Below, one piece after another: positions 43,230 through 52,545 of a stretch of 55,077 nucleotides of DNA. This stretch comes from Beijerinckiaceae bacterium (GTDB lineage: Bacteria; Pseudomonadota; Alphaproteobacteria; Rhizobiales; Beijerinckiaceae): contig CANGFT010000024.1 in the NCBI GenBank assembly GCA_947453205.1, positions 1 to 55,077 of the forward strand, given 5' to 3'. Under the pieces are notes generated by a model. It worked only from the letters and a program-made list of their open reading frames with translations. It ran no database searches and had not been told where the DNA came from. Each line of letters starts with the position of its first letter. The stretch's first letter is position 1. A program made the translations under genes and the position numbers.

Positions 43230-44129
43230 ATGAACATTCTCGCGCAGCTCATTATCAGTGGCGTCGTCGTCGGCATGATCTATGGCGTGATCGCCTTCGG
43301 CTACCAGTTGACGTTCGCGACATCCAAGACCCTGAATTTCGGTCAGGGCGAGGCCCTGATGCTGGGCGCGCTGGTGGGCCTCACCACGATCAATTTCCTG
43401 ATCGGCCAGTCCCTCAGCTCTTTCGCCGCCTATCTCCTGATGCTGCCGGTTGTGCTGGCCTTCGGCCTGCTGCAGGGCGCCGTGGTGGAGTTTCTGGGCG
43501 TGCGCCAGGCCATCCGCACCAAATCGGAGGCGGGCTGGATCATGGCCACCATCGCGCTTGGCATCATCTTCAAGAATCTCGCCGAGAACATCTGGGGGCG
43601 CGACGCCCTGCGCTTCCCCTCGCCCCTGCCGGAAGCCGCGCTCACCATCGGCCCCATGCGCATCCAGCCCATGGAGATCGCCATCGTTCTGGGCGCGATC
43701 GCCCTGATGATCGCGGTCGAGGTCTTCAACCGTCGCTCGATCTATGGCAAGGCGGTCGTCGCCACCGCCAATGACCGCGACGCTGCCGGCCTGATGGGCA
43801 TCAACACGCGCCTCGTCATCACCTTCTCCTACGCGCTCTCCTCCATGGCGGCGGCTTTCGCGGGCGTGCTCGTGGCCCCGATCACCCTGACAGGCGCGAC
43901 CATGGGCGCGGTGCTCGGCCTGAAGGCTTTCGCAGTCGCCATCATCGGCGGCCTGTCGTCAGGCTTCGGCGTGGTGGTGGGCGGCCTGATCCTCGGCGTC
44001 TCCGAAAACCTGACGGGCTATTACATCTCCACCGGCTACAAGGATGTGCCAGGCCTCGTGCTGCTTCTCCTTGTCCTGACATTCAAGCCATCGGGCCTCT
44101 TCGGCTCGGCCGCGATCAAGAAGGTCTGA
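43230..44129 (+). CDS. livH: Branched-chain amino acid-type ABC permease LivH
   Basis: 299 aa with about eight hydrophobic segments. Typical LivH features are MIYGVIAFGYQLTFATSKTLNFGQGEALMLGALV at the start and AFAVAIIGGLSSGFGVVVGGLILGVSENLTGYY near the end. It forms the membrane channel with the LivM half of the next gene. Its stop lies 1 bp before the ATG of the LivM-LivG fusion gene, so the genes are coupled. Confidence 0.94.
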   Translation: MNILAQLIISGVVVGMIYGVIAFGYQLTFATSKTLNFGQGEALMLGALVGLTTINFLIGQSLSSFAAYLLMLPVVLAFGLLQGAVVEFLGVRQAIRTKSEAGWIMATIALGIIFKNLAENIWGRDALRFPSPLPEAALTIGPMRIQPMEIAIVLGAIALMIAVEVFNRRSIYGKAVVATANDRDAAGLMGINTRLVITFSYALSSMAAAFAGVLVAPITLTGATMGAVLGLKAFAVAIIGGLSSGFGVVVGGLILGVSENLTGYYISTGYKDVPGLVLLLLVLTFKPSGLFGSAAIKKV

Positions 44130-44130
44130 C

Positions 44131-46140
44131 ATGCCAAAGGGCCTTTTCCCTCTCGTCGCCATCGCTGCGATTCTCGTCTGCCCCTTTCTGGTGACGAGCC
44201 CCTACTATCTGCATCTTCTCGTCACCATTGCTATCTTCGCCATCGTGACGCTGGGGCTCGACATCGTCTTCGGCTATACGGGAGAAGTCTCCATTGGCCA
44301 TGCGGCGCTGTTTGGCATCGGCGCCTATACGGCAGGCGTGCTGCTCGTCCACCTGAAGCTGGGGTTCTGGCCCTCGCTGGCGCTGGGCCCGATCGTGGCG
44401 GGGCTTTTCGGTCTGCTGCTCGCTCTGCCGGCGCTGCGCGTCACGGGCCCCTATCTCGCCATGGTGACCCTCGCTTTCGGCACCATCGTGCAGATCCTCA
44501 TCAACGAGATGACGGACCTCGGGCCGTGGCTGGGCAATTTCAACCTCACCAACGGCCCTCTGGGCGTGACGCTCAACACGCCCACCTTCTTCGACTGGCG
44601 CGACTGGAGCGATGCGCTGCCGATCTTCGAGATGAACGCCAAGCGCATGCGCGAGGTGCAGTATTTCTATGTCTGCGCCTTCTTCCTGTTGCTGACCGTG
44701 GTCATCATCAACCGTGTGCTCGCCTCGCATCTGGGCCGCGCCTTCGAGGCGCTGCGCGACAGCCCCATCGCATCGGACTGCATGGGCGTCAGCGTCTATC
44801 GCCACAAGGTCATCGCCTTCGTGACCAGCGCGGCTTTCGCGGGGCTGGCGGGCGTGCTCTTCGCCTATTCGGAGCAATATATCGCGCCGAACAATTTTAG
44901 CTTCGAACTCTCGATCACCTTCCTGCTGGCCGTCACCATGGGCGGGCGCAAGTCGCGGCTTGGGCCGATCATCGGCGCGGCCATCGTGGTCTATCTGCCG
45001 AACCTTCTGTCGGACATCGAGCTCTTCCGCCGCGTCGCCCTTCTGATCGCCGTGATCGCGGTCGCCGCTGGCGTCTGGACCTATGTGCGCAAGCCCGAGA
45101 AGCGCCGGCAGGCGGTCATTCCGGTGGCCCTCTGCCTCGCCTTCTACGCCTTCTCCTTGATGCTGCAGCGCATCACCGACTTCAAGCTGACGATCTTCGG
45201 CCTGATGATCCTCTTCGTCGTCTACTACCTGCCCGATGGCATCGTGGGCTTCCTCAAGCAGCTCGTGGGCGCCATACGGCCCGACTGGGTGCGCGCGCAT
45301 GCGGTCATCGACGCGCAGGGCGCGGCTGGCGAGGCGCTGGTGCGGGCGGGGGACGGGGTGAGCGGCGACAGCCTGCTGCGGGTGAGCCAGGCCGTGATGC
45401 AGTTCGGCGGCCTGCGGGCGCTCGACCGCGTCGATCTCGACGTGAGGCGCGGCACAATTCATGGCCTGATCGGGCCCAATGGGTCGGGCAAGTCGACCAT
45501 GATGAATGTGCTGACCGGCATCTACATTCCGACCTCCGGCGAGATCAGCTTCCGGGGCGAGGCCCTCGCCGGGCTCAAATCGCCGGAGATCGCGGCCAAG
45601 GGCGTCGCGCGCACCTTCCAGAACGTGCAGCTCTTTGGCGAGCTGACGCTGATCGAGAATGTGCTCGTGGGCCTGCACCATACCTATGGCGCGCATTTCT
45701 TTGACGTAGCGGCGGCGACCCCAAGGGCGCGGCGCGAAGAGGAGGCGGCGCGCAAGCGTGCGGCGAGCATTCTCTCGTTCGTAGGCCTCGACAGCCTCGC
45801 CAATGAAGAGGCGCGCAACCTGCCCTATGGCAAGCAGCGCCTGCTCGAAATCGGCCGCGCGCTGGCCCTCGACCCGCAGCTGCTGCTGCTGGATGAGCCC
45901 GCCGCCGGCCTCACCGCGCCCGACATCAAGGATCTCGTGCAGATCATCCGCAAGATCCGCGATCAGGGCATCACGGTCATTCTGATCGAACATCACATGG
46001 ATGTGGTCATGTCCGTCTGCGATACGGTCAGCGTTCTCGACTTCGGGCAGAAGATCGCCGAAGGCAAACCGGCGGAAGTCCAGGCCGACCCCCGCGTGAT
46101 CGAAGCCTATCTCGGCGGCGCCGCCGCTGCGGCCGCCTGA
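44131..46140 (+). CDS. Fused LivM permease-LivG ATPase
   Basis: 669 aa. Residues 1 to about 390 are a LivM permease (LGLDIVFGYTGEVSIGHAALFGIGAYTAGVL, FEALRDSPIASDCMGVSVYRHKVIAFVTSAAFAGLAGVLFA, VTMGGRKSRLGPIIGAA). After a linker of about 40 residues comes a LivG ATPase with Walker A GPNGSGKST, the Q-loop in ARTFQNVQLF, a degenerate signature (NLPYGKQR), Walker B LLLLDEPAAGL and IEHHMDVV. Most bacteria encode these parts as two proteins; fusions occur in several alphaproteobacteria. Since the transporter needs two ATPase sites, this half pairs with LivF. Confidence 0.94.
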   Translation: MPKGLFPLVAIAAILVCPFLVTSPYYLHLLVTIAIFAIVTLGLDIVFGYTGEVSIGHAALFGIGAYTAGVLLVHLKLGFWPSLALGPIVAGLFGLLLALPALRVTGPYLAMVTLAFGTIVQILINEMTDLGPWLGNFNLTNGPLGVTLNTPTFFDWRDWSDALPIFEMNAKRMREVQYFYVCAFFLLLTVVIINRVLASHLGRAFEALRDSPIASDCMGVSVYRHKVIAFVTSAAFAGLAGVLFAYSEQYIAPNNFSFELSITFLLAVTMGGRKSRLGPIIGAAIVVYLPNLLSDIELFRRVALLIAVIAVAAGVWTYVRKPEKRRQAVIPVALCLAFYAFSLMLQRITDFKLTIFGLMILFVVYYLPDGIVGFLKQLVGAIRPDWVRAHAVIDAQGAAGEALVRAGDGVSGDSLLRVSQAVMQFGGLRALDRVDLDVRRGTIHGLIGPNGSGKSTMMNVLTGIYIPTSGEISFRGEALAGLKSPEIAAKGVARTFQNVQLFGELTLIENVLVGLHHTYGAHFFDVAAATPRARREEEAARKRAASILSFVGLDSLANEEARNLPYGKQRLLEIGRALALDPQLLLLDEPAAGLTAPDIKDLVQIIRKIRDQGITVILIEHHMDVVMSVCDTVSVLDFGQKIAEGKPAEVQADPRVIEAYLGGAAAAAA

Positions 46141-46150
46141 GGAGACCGCC

Positions 46151-46873
46151 ATGCTCACGATCGAAAATCTGGTCGCAGGCTACGGCAAGGTGCAGGTGCT
46201 GCATGGCATCAGCCTCGAAGTGCCGCAGGGCCGCCTTGTCACGCTCATCGGCTCCAACGGGGCGGGCAAGACCACGACGCTGCGCGCCCTCTCTGGCATG
46301 ATCGAGCCCCAGTCAGGATCGATCCGCCTCGACGGCAAAGACATCGCGGGCCTGCCCGCCTATGAGATCACAAGGCGCGGCATGGCCCATTCGCCCGAGG
46401 GGCGGCGCGTGTTCCCGACCCTGCCGGTGACGGACAATCTGCTGCTCGGCGCCTTCACGCGCTTCACCGGCATGCGCCCGCGCGGCGACACATCGGCCGA
46501 TCTCGATCGCATGTTCGAACTCTTTCCACGCCTCAGGGAGCGGCGGACACAGCTTGCAGGAACGCTTTCGGGCGGCGAACAGCAGATGCTCGCCATGGCC
46601 CGCGCGCTCATGCTCAATCCCGAAGTGCTGCTGCTCGACGAGCCCTCCATGGGCCTTGCGCCAAAGCTGGTGGAGGAGGTCTTCGCCACCGTCGCCCGGC
46701 TGAAGGAGCGCAAGATCACCATGCTTCTGGTGGAGCAATTCGCTGCAGCGGCGCTGGAAGTCGCGGACTATGGCTATGTCATGGAGAATGGCCGCATCTC
46801 GATCCATGGACCGGCGGCGCAGCTGCGCAACGACCCGGCGGTGCGCGACGCCTATCTGGGCGTGGCCCACTGA
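46151..46873 (+). CDS. livF: Branched-chain amino acid-type ABC ATPase LivF
   Basis: 240 aa. Walker A GSNGAGKT, signature LSGGEQQ, Walker B VLLLDEPSMGL, and LLVEQFAAAALEVADYGYVMENGRI, the LivF-specific end. It starts 10 bp after the LivMG stop behind GGAGA. It is the last gene of the operon and converges with a pterin carbinolamine dehydratase gene 18 bp later. Confidence 0.95.
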   Translation: MLTIENLVAGYGKVQVLHGISLEVPQGRLVTLIGSNGAGKTTTLRALSGMIEPQSGSIRLDGKDIAGLPAYEITRRGMAHSPEGRRVFPTLPVTDNLLLGAFTRFTGMRPRGDTSADLDRMFELFPRLRERRTQLAGTLSGGEQQMLAMARALMLNPEVLLLDEPSMGLAPKLVEEVFATVARLKERKITMLLVEQFAAAALEVADYGYVMENGRISIHGPAAQLRNDPAVRDAYLGVAH

Positions 46874-46891
46874 ACCGCAGGCGATTCCGCG

Positions 46892-47269
46892 TCAGTCATC
46901 ATAATGAATATAGAGATGGGCCGCCTCGACCGGCGTTCCCTCCAGCGCGCCGTCTGCGGCGGGCCGCCACTGCACAAAGGCCTCGATGCGCGCGGCGAGT
47001 TCAAAGTCGCGGTCCGTGACGCCACCGGCGTCGTGGGTGTCGAGGCTGACCTCGACGCTGGCGTAGGTGGCTTTGAGTTCGGGATGATGCCAGGCGGCTT
47101 CCGCGAGATGGCCGATGGCGTTCACGACCATCAGCGTACCCTTCCAGCCGCCGGTGCGATAAAGGCGCGCCAGCCGTCCGTCCTGATGGCGCCAGTGGCG
47201 CAAGGGGCCGGTGAGCCGCGCGGCGATGGCGGCTGCGTCATGAACCTGCAAGGGCGCCGGGCTGTTCAT
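46892..47269 (-). CDS. Pterin-4a-carbinolamine dehydratase (PhhB/DCoH family)
   Basis: 125 aa from the ATG at 47267-47269 behind GGGAGA. The family motif is complete: EAAWHHPELKATYASVEVSLDTHDAGGVTDRD has the active-site HHP, the aromatic residue, the later His and the Asp. The enzyme recycles 4a-hydroxytetrahydrobiopterin after aromatic amino acid hydroxylation; other family members act in molybdopterin-related or unknown steps. No phenylalanine hydroxylase gene is in the window. It may or may not relate to the pterin-like cluster at 23.8-29.8 kb. It follows the cytochrome c gene on the same strand. Confidence 0.9.
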   Translation of the reverse strand: MNSPAPLQVHDAAAIAARLTGPLRHWRHQDGRLARLYRTGGWKGTLMVVNAIGHLAEAAWHHPELKATYASVEVSLDTHDAGGVTDRDFELAARIEAFVQWRPAADGALEGTPVEAAHLYIHYDD

Positions 47270-47324
47270 GACGGTCTCCCAAAGGGCGCGCCGGGGGACC
47301 GGCGCGCCGTTGACGTTCGGACGA

Positions 47325-47723
47325 TCAGATGCCGCTGCCGTCGGCCTTGATGCCCACAAGATAGGCCATGAGGTCATCGAGCTGCTTCTCGCGCTTGATG
47401 CCGGGGAAGATCATCTTGGTGCCGGGCACCTTGGCCTTGGGGTCGGTCAGGTAGGAACGCAGGGTCGCCTCGTCCCAGGTCAGGCCAGAGCCCTTGTTGG
47501 CGTCCGAGTAGTTGTAGCCGGGGACTTCGCCAGCCTTGCGGCCGACAATGCCGTTCAGGATGGGGCCGACGCCGTTCTTCGCGTCGGGGCCAACCTGATG
47601 GCAGGCCTTGCACTGGTTGAACACGGCCTTGCCAGCAGCAGCGTCGCCGTCAGCGAAAGCGGGGGCGACGCCCACGAAGGCGAGGCTGGCGGCGGCAGCC
47701 GCGATCTTCAGGATATTGCTCAT
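47325..47723 (-). CDS. Cytochrome c2-type c cytochrome
   Basis: 132 aa from the ATG at 47721-47723, with AAGGAC about 9 bp upstream. It has a signal peptide (ILKIAAAAASLAFVGVAPAFADG), then the class I haem site CKACH and the axial-Met segment VPGTKMIFPGIKREKQLDDLMAYL. It is a soluble periplasmic electron carrier between the bc1 complex and an oxidase or another acceptor. The length is that of alphaproteobacterial c2/c550 proteins. Confidence 0.95.
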   Translation of the reverse strand: MSNILKIAAAAASLAFVGVAPAFADGDAAAGKAVFNQCKACHQVGPDAKNGVGPILNGIVGRKAGEVPGYNYSDANKGSGLTWDEATLRSYLTDPKAKVPGTKMIFPGIKREKQLDDLMAYLVGIKADGSGI

Positions 47724-47906
47724 TTTAAATTGTCCTTCCAATGGATCCGAAAGCCGAAAGGGGGCTGCAAGCCAAGCGGGCCGTAAGCACCTGACGCCGC
47801 GCCAGCTCCAGCGCCCCCTGATGGTGGCTGATCTACGCGCGGCGCGGACTATAGTTTAGGAGAAGGCGACAAACAACATGGGCGATCACAAATTGTAGCA
47901 ACCTCA

Positions 47907-47946
47907 CGATCTGTCCGGTTTCTGCAGCGCGCGATCTGTCCGGTTT
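47907..47946. repeat. 15-bp direct repeat at the edge of the IS remnant
   Basis: CGATCTGTCCGGTTT occurs at 47907-47921 and 47932-47946, separated by 10 bp. It stands where ordinary chromosome gives way to transposase remains and may be a relic of insertion-sequence ends. Confidence 0.6.
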
Positions 47947-47972
47947 TCACTGGAGCCCGGCAGGGCTTCGCG

Positions 47973-48944
47973 ATGAGACGTTCGCAGGCGCCGCAGGGGG
48001 TTAGATCGATGCGTTTTGCGGCGCTTCTGGATCGGCATGAAGGTGGGGAGCTGTCGCAGGGGGAGGCTTGGGAGCTTTTGGGCGGCACGGAGCGGACGTT
48101 TCGGCGGTGGCGTGCCCGGTTCCGGGAGGAGGGCCCGGATGGATTGCGGGAGCGGCTGCCGGGGGCCAAAGGCCTGCATTCCGATCGCGTCGCCGCCGAG
48201 GCCGAGCAGTAGCTTCGCTTTAAAGGCCTCCAGATCTCTTCCGGCGGCGAGCGCGGCCTCTGGCGGCGCCACGGCCTGCTGACCAAGCACGAACGATTGC
48301 TGAGGCTCGGAAAACCAACCGCTGAACGCAAGATCGAACTCAGCGAAGAACAGGTTCGCCTCCTCGAACGCTTCTCGCCCGAGTTCCGGGAACGCCACAT
48401 CGAGGCCCCCCACACTGCCTCACTCGTCGCCGTAGACACCTTCTTCGTCGGCGCGCTCAAGGGCGTCGGGAAAGTCTATCTGCAAACGGCCGCCGACTGC
48501 CATTCCCGCCTCGCCTGGGCGCGGCTCTACCCCAGCAATCTGCCCGTCACCGCAGTGCATATGATGCACAATGCCATGCTTCCCACATTCGAGGCGCATG
48601 AGGCCACAATCGAGGTGGTGCTGTCGACCAATGGCCAGGAGTTCTGCGGTCGGCCAGACCAGCACCCTTATGAATTGCTCCTGCAACTGGAGGACATCCA
48701 GCACCCCACGCTGCTCGACGATCACTTCAGTGTGGAAGGGCGCCCGACATCGTTCGAAACAATGGACGAAAGGCAAAAGCCTCTCGATGAATCTCTCGAC
48801 GCCTGCAACGCCAAGCGACCACATCAGGATCGTGGCATGAAAGGCGGAACTCCGGCGCGGGCCTTGATCGAAGGCATCCCGAAATCAGCGCCAGAAAAGG
48901 GAGGTGACAAGACCGCCAAAACCAACCAGAAACAAGCCGCCTGA
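47973..48944 (+). pseudogene. Decayed IS481-like transposase with in-frame stop
   Basis: One frame runs from about 48009 (MRFAALLDRHEGGELSQGEAW) to 48944 and is broken by a TAG at 48210-48212. The first part is a helix-turn-helix (LGGTERTFRRWRARFREEGPDGLRER). The second part is an integrase core of IS481 type: VAVDTFFVGALKGVGKVYLQTAADCHSRLAWARLY, then VVLSTNGQEFCGRPDQHPYELLLQLEDIQH. The second catalytic Asp (normally LTDRGTEYCG) reads Asn, and the segment with the third catalytic Glu (normally NGICERFH) is missing. The element is dead. It marks the left edge of the exporter/Asn-Gly-repeat region. Confidence 0.85.
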
Positions 48945-49111
48945 AAGCTCGCTCAAAAAACAGAACTGTCAGGTGAATGGGATTTCAGCACATGCCTCGA
49001 TTGTCTCAAATTGCCTGACGACGGACAACCAGTCGCCAAGGACCGAGAAATGATCGGCAACGAATGAGATGATCAAAGCGGCTGCCCGTCGGCGCCTCAA
49101 AACTCAATGTC

Positions 49112-50341
49112 TCAAACCGACCTTAAGGCCGCCACGGGCTGAAGCGCGGCAGCCCGGCGGGCCGGATACCAACCAAAAAACACCCCGACGCCGCCAGCAA
49201 GAATGACGGAGGCCATGGCTGCTTCCGGCTGCAGAAGAATCGGCCAGTCGAACTTCATCGCCACAGCGACGGCGACGGCGTAGCCGAGCATCACGCCAAG
49301 CAAGCCCCCAGCCCCACAGAGCGCTATAGCCTCAAGCAGGAACTGGCGGCGGATGTCTTTTGGCCGCGCGCCGACAGCAAGCCGCAGCCCGATCTCGGAG
49401 GTTCTCTCCGTCACGCAAACCAGCATGATGTTCATGATGCTGATGCCTCCGACGATCAACGAAACCGCTGCAATGGAGCCAAGCAGGATCGAAATCGTTC
49501 TTGTCGAAGCTTCTTGCGCGGCCATCGTCGCGGCTGCGGTGGTCACGGTGAAATCATCATCCCCCTCCCGGGTGCGATGACGCTGGCGCAAAAGAGCCTC
49601 AATCTGCGCGATCGCCGACGCCATGACTTCGTCCGAACGCGCGCTGGCGAGAATATATCCAACTGTGTCGCGATTGACGGAATTGGCGCTGCCGATCAGG
49701 CGCAGGGTCGCGGTGGAGATCGGCACGAAGGCGACATCATCCTGATTCTGACCGCCGCCATTGACGCCTTTTTCAGACAGGACGCCAATGATCGTGAAGG
49801 GGGTGCTGAGGATCCGCACGACCTTTCCAATGGGATCTTCGGTCTTGAACAATTCATCCGCAGCCTTCGACCCGATGATCGCCACCTTGGCGGCGCTCTG
49901 GATGTCATCCTGGGAGAACTGGCGCCCCATTTTGAGGGGCCATTCCCGAATCTCGAAATGCTCAGGCACGGTTCCGTTGATGGTCGTGGACCAGTTGCTG
50001 GAGCCATAGACGATCTGCGCAGCGCCGAATACAGAGGGCGCCGCCAGGGCGACTGAGGGGAGCCGTGCTATGGCCCGCGCATCTTCACCCGTCAGCGTGA
50101 GCCGGCTGCCGACCGCCCCGCGCACCCCGTTCCTGTTGTTGGCGCCGGGGTTGACGAGAAGGACATGGGCTCCGAAGGCCCGTATCTGTTCGGCCACGCG
50201 CGCCTGCGCCCCCGCGCCTATGGCCACCATGGTGACCATGCAGCCGACGCCGATCACCACGCCAAGCATGGTGAGGGCAGTGCGCACGGGATTGCCCATG
50301 AGCGCCGCCAAAGCCATCCGGATGGCGTCCGCGAACTTCAC
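49112..50341 (-). CDS. MacB-like ABC permease (FtsX domain)
   Basis: 409 aa from GTG at 50339-50341, overlapping the ATPase stop (GTGA). One N-terminal transmembrane helix (AALMGNPVRTALTMLGVVIGVGCMVTMVAIGAGA) is followed by a periplasmic domain of about 240 residues and three C-terminal helices (FtsX fold), including MLVCVTERTSEIGLRLAVGARPKDIRRQFLLEA. With the ATPase and the adaptor protein it forms a mechanotransmission-type exporter for peptides, macrolides, lipoproteins or small secreted proteins. The gene is last in a three-gene leftward operon. Confidence 0.92.
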   Translation of the reverse strand: MKFADAIRMALAALMGNPVRTALTMLGVVIGVGCMVTMVAIGAGAQARVAEQIRAFGAHVLLVNPGANNRNGVRGAVGSRLTLTGEDARAIARLPSVALAAPSVFGAAQIVYGSSNWSTTINGTVPEHFEIREWPLKMGRQFSQDDIQSAAKVAIIGSKAADELFKTEDPIGKVVRILSTPFTIIGVLSEKGVNGGGQNQDDVAFVPISTATLRLIGSANSVNRDTVGYILASARSDEVMASAIAQIEALLRQRHRTREGDDDFTVTTAAATMAAQEASTRTISILLGSIAAVSLIVGGISIMNIMLVCVTERTSEIGLRLAVGARPKDIRRQFLLEAIALCGAGGLLGVMLGYAVAVAVAMKFDWPILLQPEAAMASVILAGGVGVFFGWYPARRAAALQPVAALRSV

Positions 50342-51054
50342 TGAGCCATCTCCATCGGTCCCAAGGCCATGCGCGCCTGCGGGCAATCACCCACCAACTC
50401 GCCATCCCGCATGGTCAGGACACGCTGCGCCTGCGATGCGACGCCGGGATCATGAGTGACCATGATGATCGTGCAGCCCTGACGGTGAATGCTGTTCAGC
50501 AATTCAAGCACGCCCCGGCCAGCGACGCTGTCGAGAGCGCCGGTGGGCTCATCCGCCAGCAGCAAGGCGGGTTCCCCGATGATAGCGCGGGCGATCGCCA
50601 CGCGCTGTTGCTCGCCGCCGGAGAGCTGAGCGGGCGATCGATCAGCCTTGGCCCGCAGCCCAACACGATCCATCGCTTCCAGAGCCCGCTGTCGGCGTTC
50701 GTCTTTCGGCGTGCCCGCGTAGATCAAGGGCAGCTCCACATTGCGCCAGGCGCTGAGGCGCGGCAGCAGCAGATAGGATTGGAACACGAACCCAATCCGC
50801 TGATTGCGCAGCCGCGCACATTCATCATCCCTGAGCGTCGAACAATTCCGCCCGTCGAAGAAAAGCGAACCGGAACTGGGTCGGTCCAGCAATCCCAGGA
50901 GGTTCATGAGCGTGGATTTGCCCGATCCGGATGCGCCGACGATCGCGACGAACTCGCCCGCGGCGATTTCGAACGACGTCGCCTTCAGCGCCGTCGCCTG
51001 AGCGCCCTCGGCGCCATAGACCCGGCTGATGCCGCGCGCCGCGATCAGCATCAA
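50338..51054 (-). CDS. MacB/LolD-type ABC ATPase
   Basis: 238 aa. Walker A GASGSGKST, Q-loop in FVFQSYLLLPRLSAWRNVELPLIYAG, signature LSGGEQQR, Walker B LLLADEPTGALDS and VTHDPGVASQAQRVLTMRDGEL, all of the MacB N-terminal/LolD class. It is a separate protein rather than fused to the permease as in E. coli MacB. Its start overlaps the adaptor stop and its stop overlaps the permease start, so all three are translationally coupled. Confidence 0.94.
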   Translation of the reverse strand: MMLIAARGISRVYGAEGAQATALKATSFEIAAGEFVAIVGASGSGKSTLMNLLGLLDRPSSGSLFFDGRNCSTLRDDECARLRNQRIGFVFQSYLLLPRLSAWRNVELPLIYAGTPKDERRQRALEAMDRVGLRAKADRSPAQLSGGEQQRVAIARAIIGEPALLLADEPTGALDSVAGRGVLELLNSIHRQGCTIIMVTHDPGVASQAQRVLTMRDGELVGDCPQARMALGPMEMAQ

Positions 51055-52442
51055 TGGACGCCATTGAAGAGTGAGGCCCGCGCGCTGCGGGTTGGCTCAT
51101 TTTCGGCGATGACGACAAGGTCGCCGACCCTGAGATCTCCTGAATTGACCGCGACACGTTCCCCGTCGTCAGCGCCGGTCATGACCCGCACTGGCGTCAA
51201 GGCGCCCTCACGCAGCGCCCAGACAAGCGCGCCCGCAGTCGCCTTCGCGTCAGCGCCGACCGTTCCTACGCGCGGCTTGAAGCGCAGGGCGGCCATCGGA
51301 ACAGAAAGCGACGACGGCAGTATGTCCGTCACGATTCTCGCCACCACCGTCATGCCGGGGAAGAGCGCGTAGTCGTCGTTCGCCACGCCCAGAACAACGG
51401 TGTAGGTGACGACATTCTGCACGACCTGCGGCGCTTTGCGAATTTGCGTCACCTTCGCGTTGAATTCACGCCCCGGAAAGGAATCGACGGTGAAGGTGGC
51501 GTTCTGGCCAAGGGCGATTTTGGAAATGTCGCTCTCATCCACCCTTGCATGAATCTCCATGCGCCTGAGGTCGCCGGCTATGTTGAACAGCGTCTTGGCC
51601 TCCAGCGAGGAGGCGAGCGTTTGTCCCTGCGTCACATTGCGGCCGACGACCACGCCATCAATGGGGGCGCGGATGAAGGTGCGCTCCAGATCGACCGTTG
51701 CGCTTGCAAGTTGCGCTTCGAGGCGCCTTATGGTCGCCTGCGCGCTTTGCACTTCGGCTTCAATGCGCGTCACATCCGCAAGAGCCGCGTCGACAGAGCC
51801 GCCATGCGCCTCCAGATTCGCTTCCGCCTCGCGCAGGGTCGCCAGCGCGGCCTCCTTTCGCGAGAGTGAATCAAGCACATCGCTGGCTGGCGCGGCGCCT
51901 TTCTCCAGCAAGGCGGCCTTCCGCTTGTTTTCGCGGGCGGCGAGCTCCATGCCGATGCGCGCCACATCCGCCCGAGCGCTGAGGACGGCGCGCTGCATGC
52001 TGATCTGTTTGACATCGATCAACGCACGGGCGAGACGCGCCTCGGTGGTGCGGGCGTCCGCGCGGGCGCTGTCGAGAGCCGCCTGCGCCGAGGCGACCTG
52101 CTCCTTGAAGGTGCTTTGGTCGAGCTGCGCCAGCACTTGCCCCTTCTTCACATCATGGTTGAAGTCGACCGCCATATGGGTGATCTGCCCCGAGAGTTGC
52201 GAGCCAACCTCCACGACGATGGATGCGTTGAGGGCCCCTGTCGCGGAGACGACTTTCGGCAGGGCGATCCCTTCCACGGTGCTGGTCAGATAGCGGTCGC
52301 CCGGCGATGAGGCTCCCTCAAGTCGATCCGGCGTCATGACGGCGGCAAAAAGATCGCCCATGCCGCGCGTGAATCTATCGGGCGCTCCAGGCCAGATCAG
52401 CGCGGCGCCGATGATGGATGCATAGACCGCGATGACCTTCAT
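51051..52442 (-). CDS. MacA/HlyD-type periplasmic adaptor (membrane fusion protein)
   Basis: 463 aa from the ATG at 52440-52442 (MKVIAVYASIIGAALIW, an N-terminal anchor). A lipoyl half (VVEVGSQLSGQITHMAVDFNHDVKKGQVLAQLDQSTFKEQVASAQAAL) leads into a long alpha-helical hairpin (about residues 105-245, Ala/Glu/Arg-rich). The second lipoyl half is RTFIRAPIDGVVVGRNVTQGQTLASSLEAKTLFNIAGDL. It would bridge the inner-membrane exporter to an outer-membrane channel, which is not encoded here. First gene of the exporter operon and 104 bp downstream of an Asn/Gly-repeat protein on the same strand. Confidence 0.93.
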   Translation of the reverse strand: MKVIAVYASIIGAALIWPGAPDRFTRGMGDLFAAVMTPDRLEGASSPGDRYLTSTVEGIALPKVVSATGALNASIVVEVGSQLSGQITHMAVDFNHDVKKGQVLAQLDQSTFKEQVASAQAALDSARADARTTEARLARALIDVKQISMQRAVLSARADVARIGMELAARENKRKAALLEKGAAPASDVLDSLSRKEAALATLREAEANLEAHGGSVDAALADVTRIEAEVQSAQATIRRLEAQLASATVDLERTFIRAPIDGVVVGRNVTQGQTLASSLEAKTLFNIAGDLRRMEIHARVDESDISKIALGQNATFTVDSFPGREFNAKVTQIRKAPQVVQNVVTYTVVLGVANDDYALFPGMTVVARIVTDILPSSLSVPMAALRFKPRVGTVGADAKATAGALVWALREGALTPVRVMTGADDGERVAVNSGDLRVGDLVVIAENEPTRSARASLFNGVH

Positions 52443-52545
52443 GGCGCTGTCCTGTGCTGCCCAATGGGCGTGGATGTTTGCTGACGCGAGCAGGGCCGCA
52501 CCGACCCTGCGCCGCGCATCGTCATGCTGTTGCAGAGGAACCCGC

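Noticed and set aside
44116-46158. 680-codon open frame opposite the LivMG fusion gene
   Set aside because: Antisense of a gene with complete Walker motifs. Its composition is non-protein-like.
46892-47269. Linking the pterin carbinolamine dehydratase to the pterin-like cluster at 23.8-29.8 kb
   Set aside because: The genes are 17 kb apart with unrelated genes between. The shared word pterin is not evidence enough.
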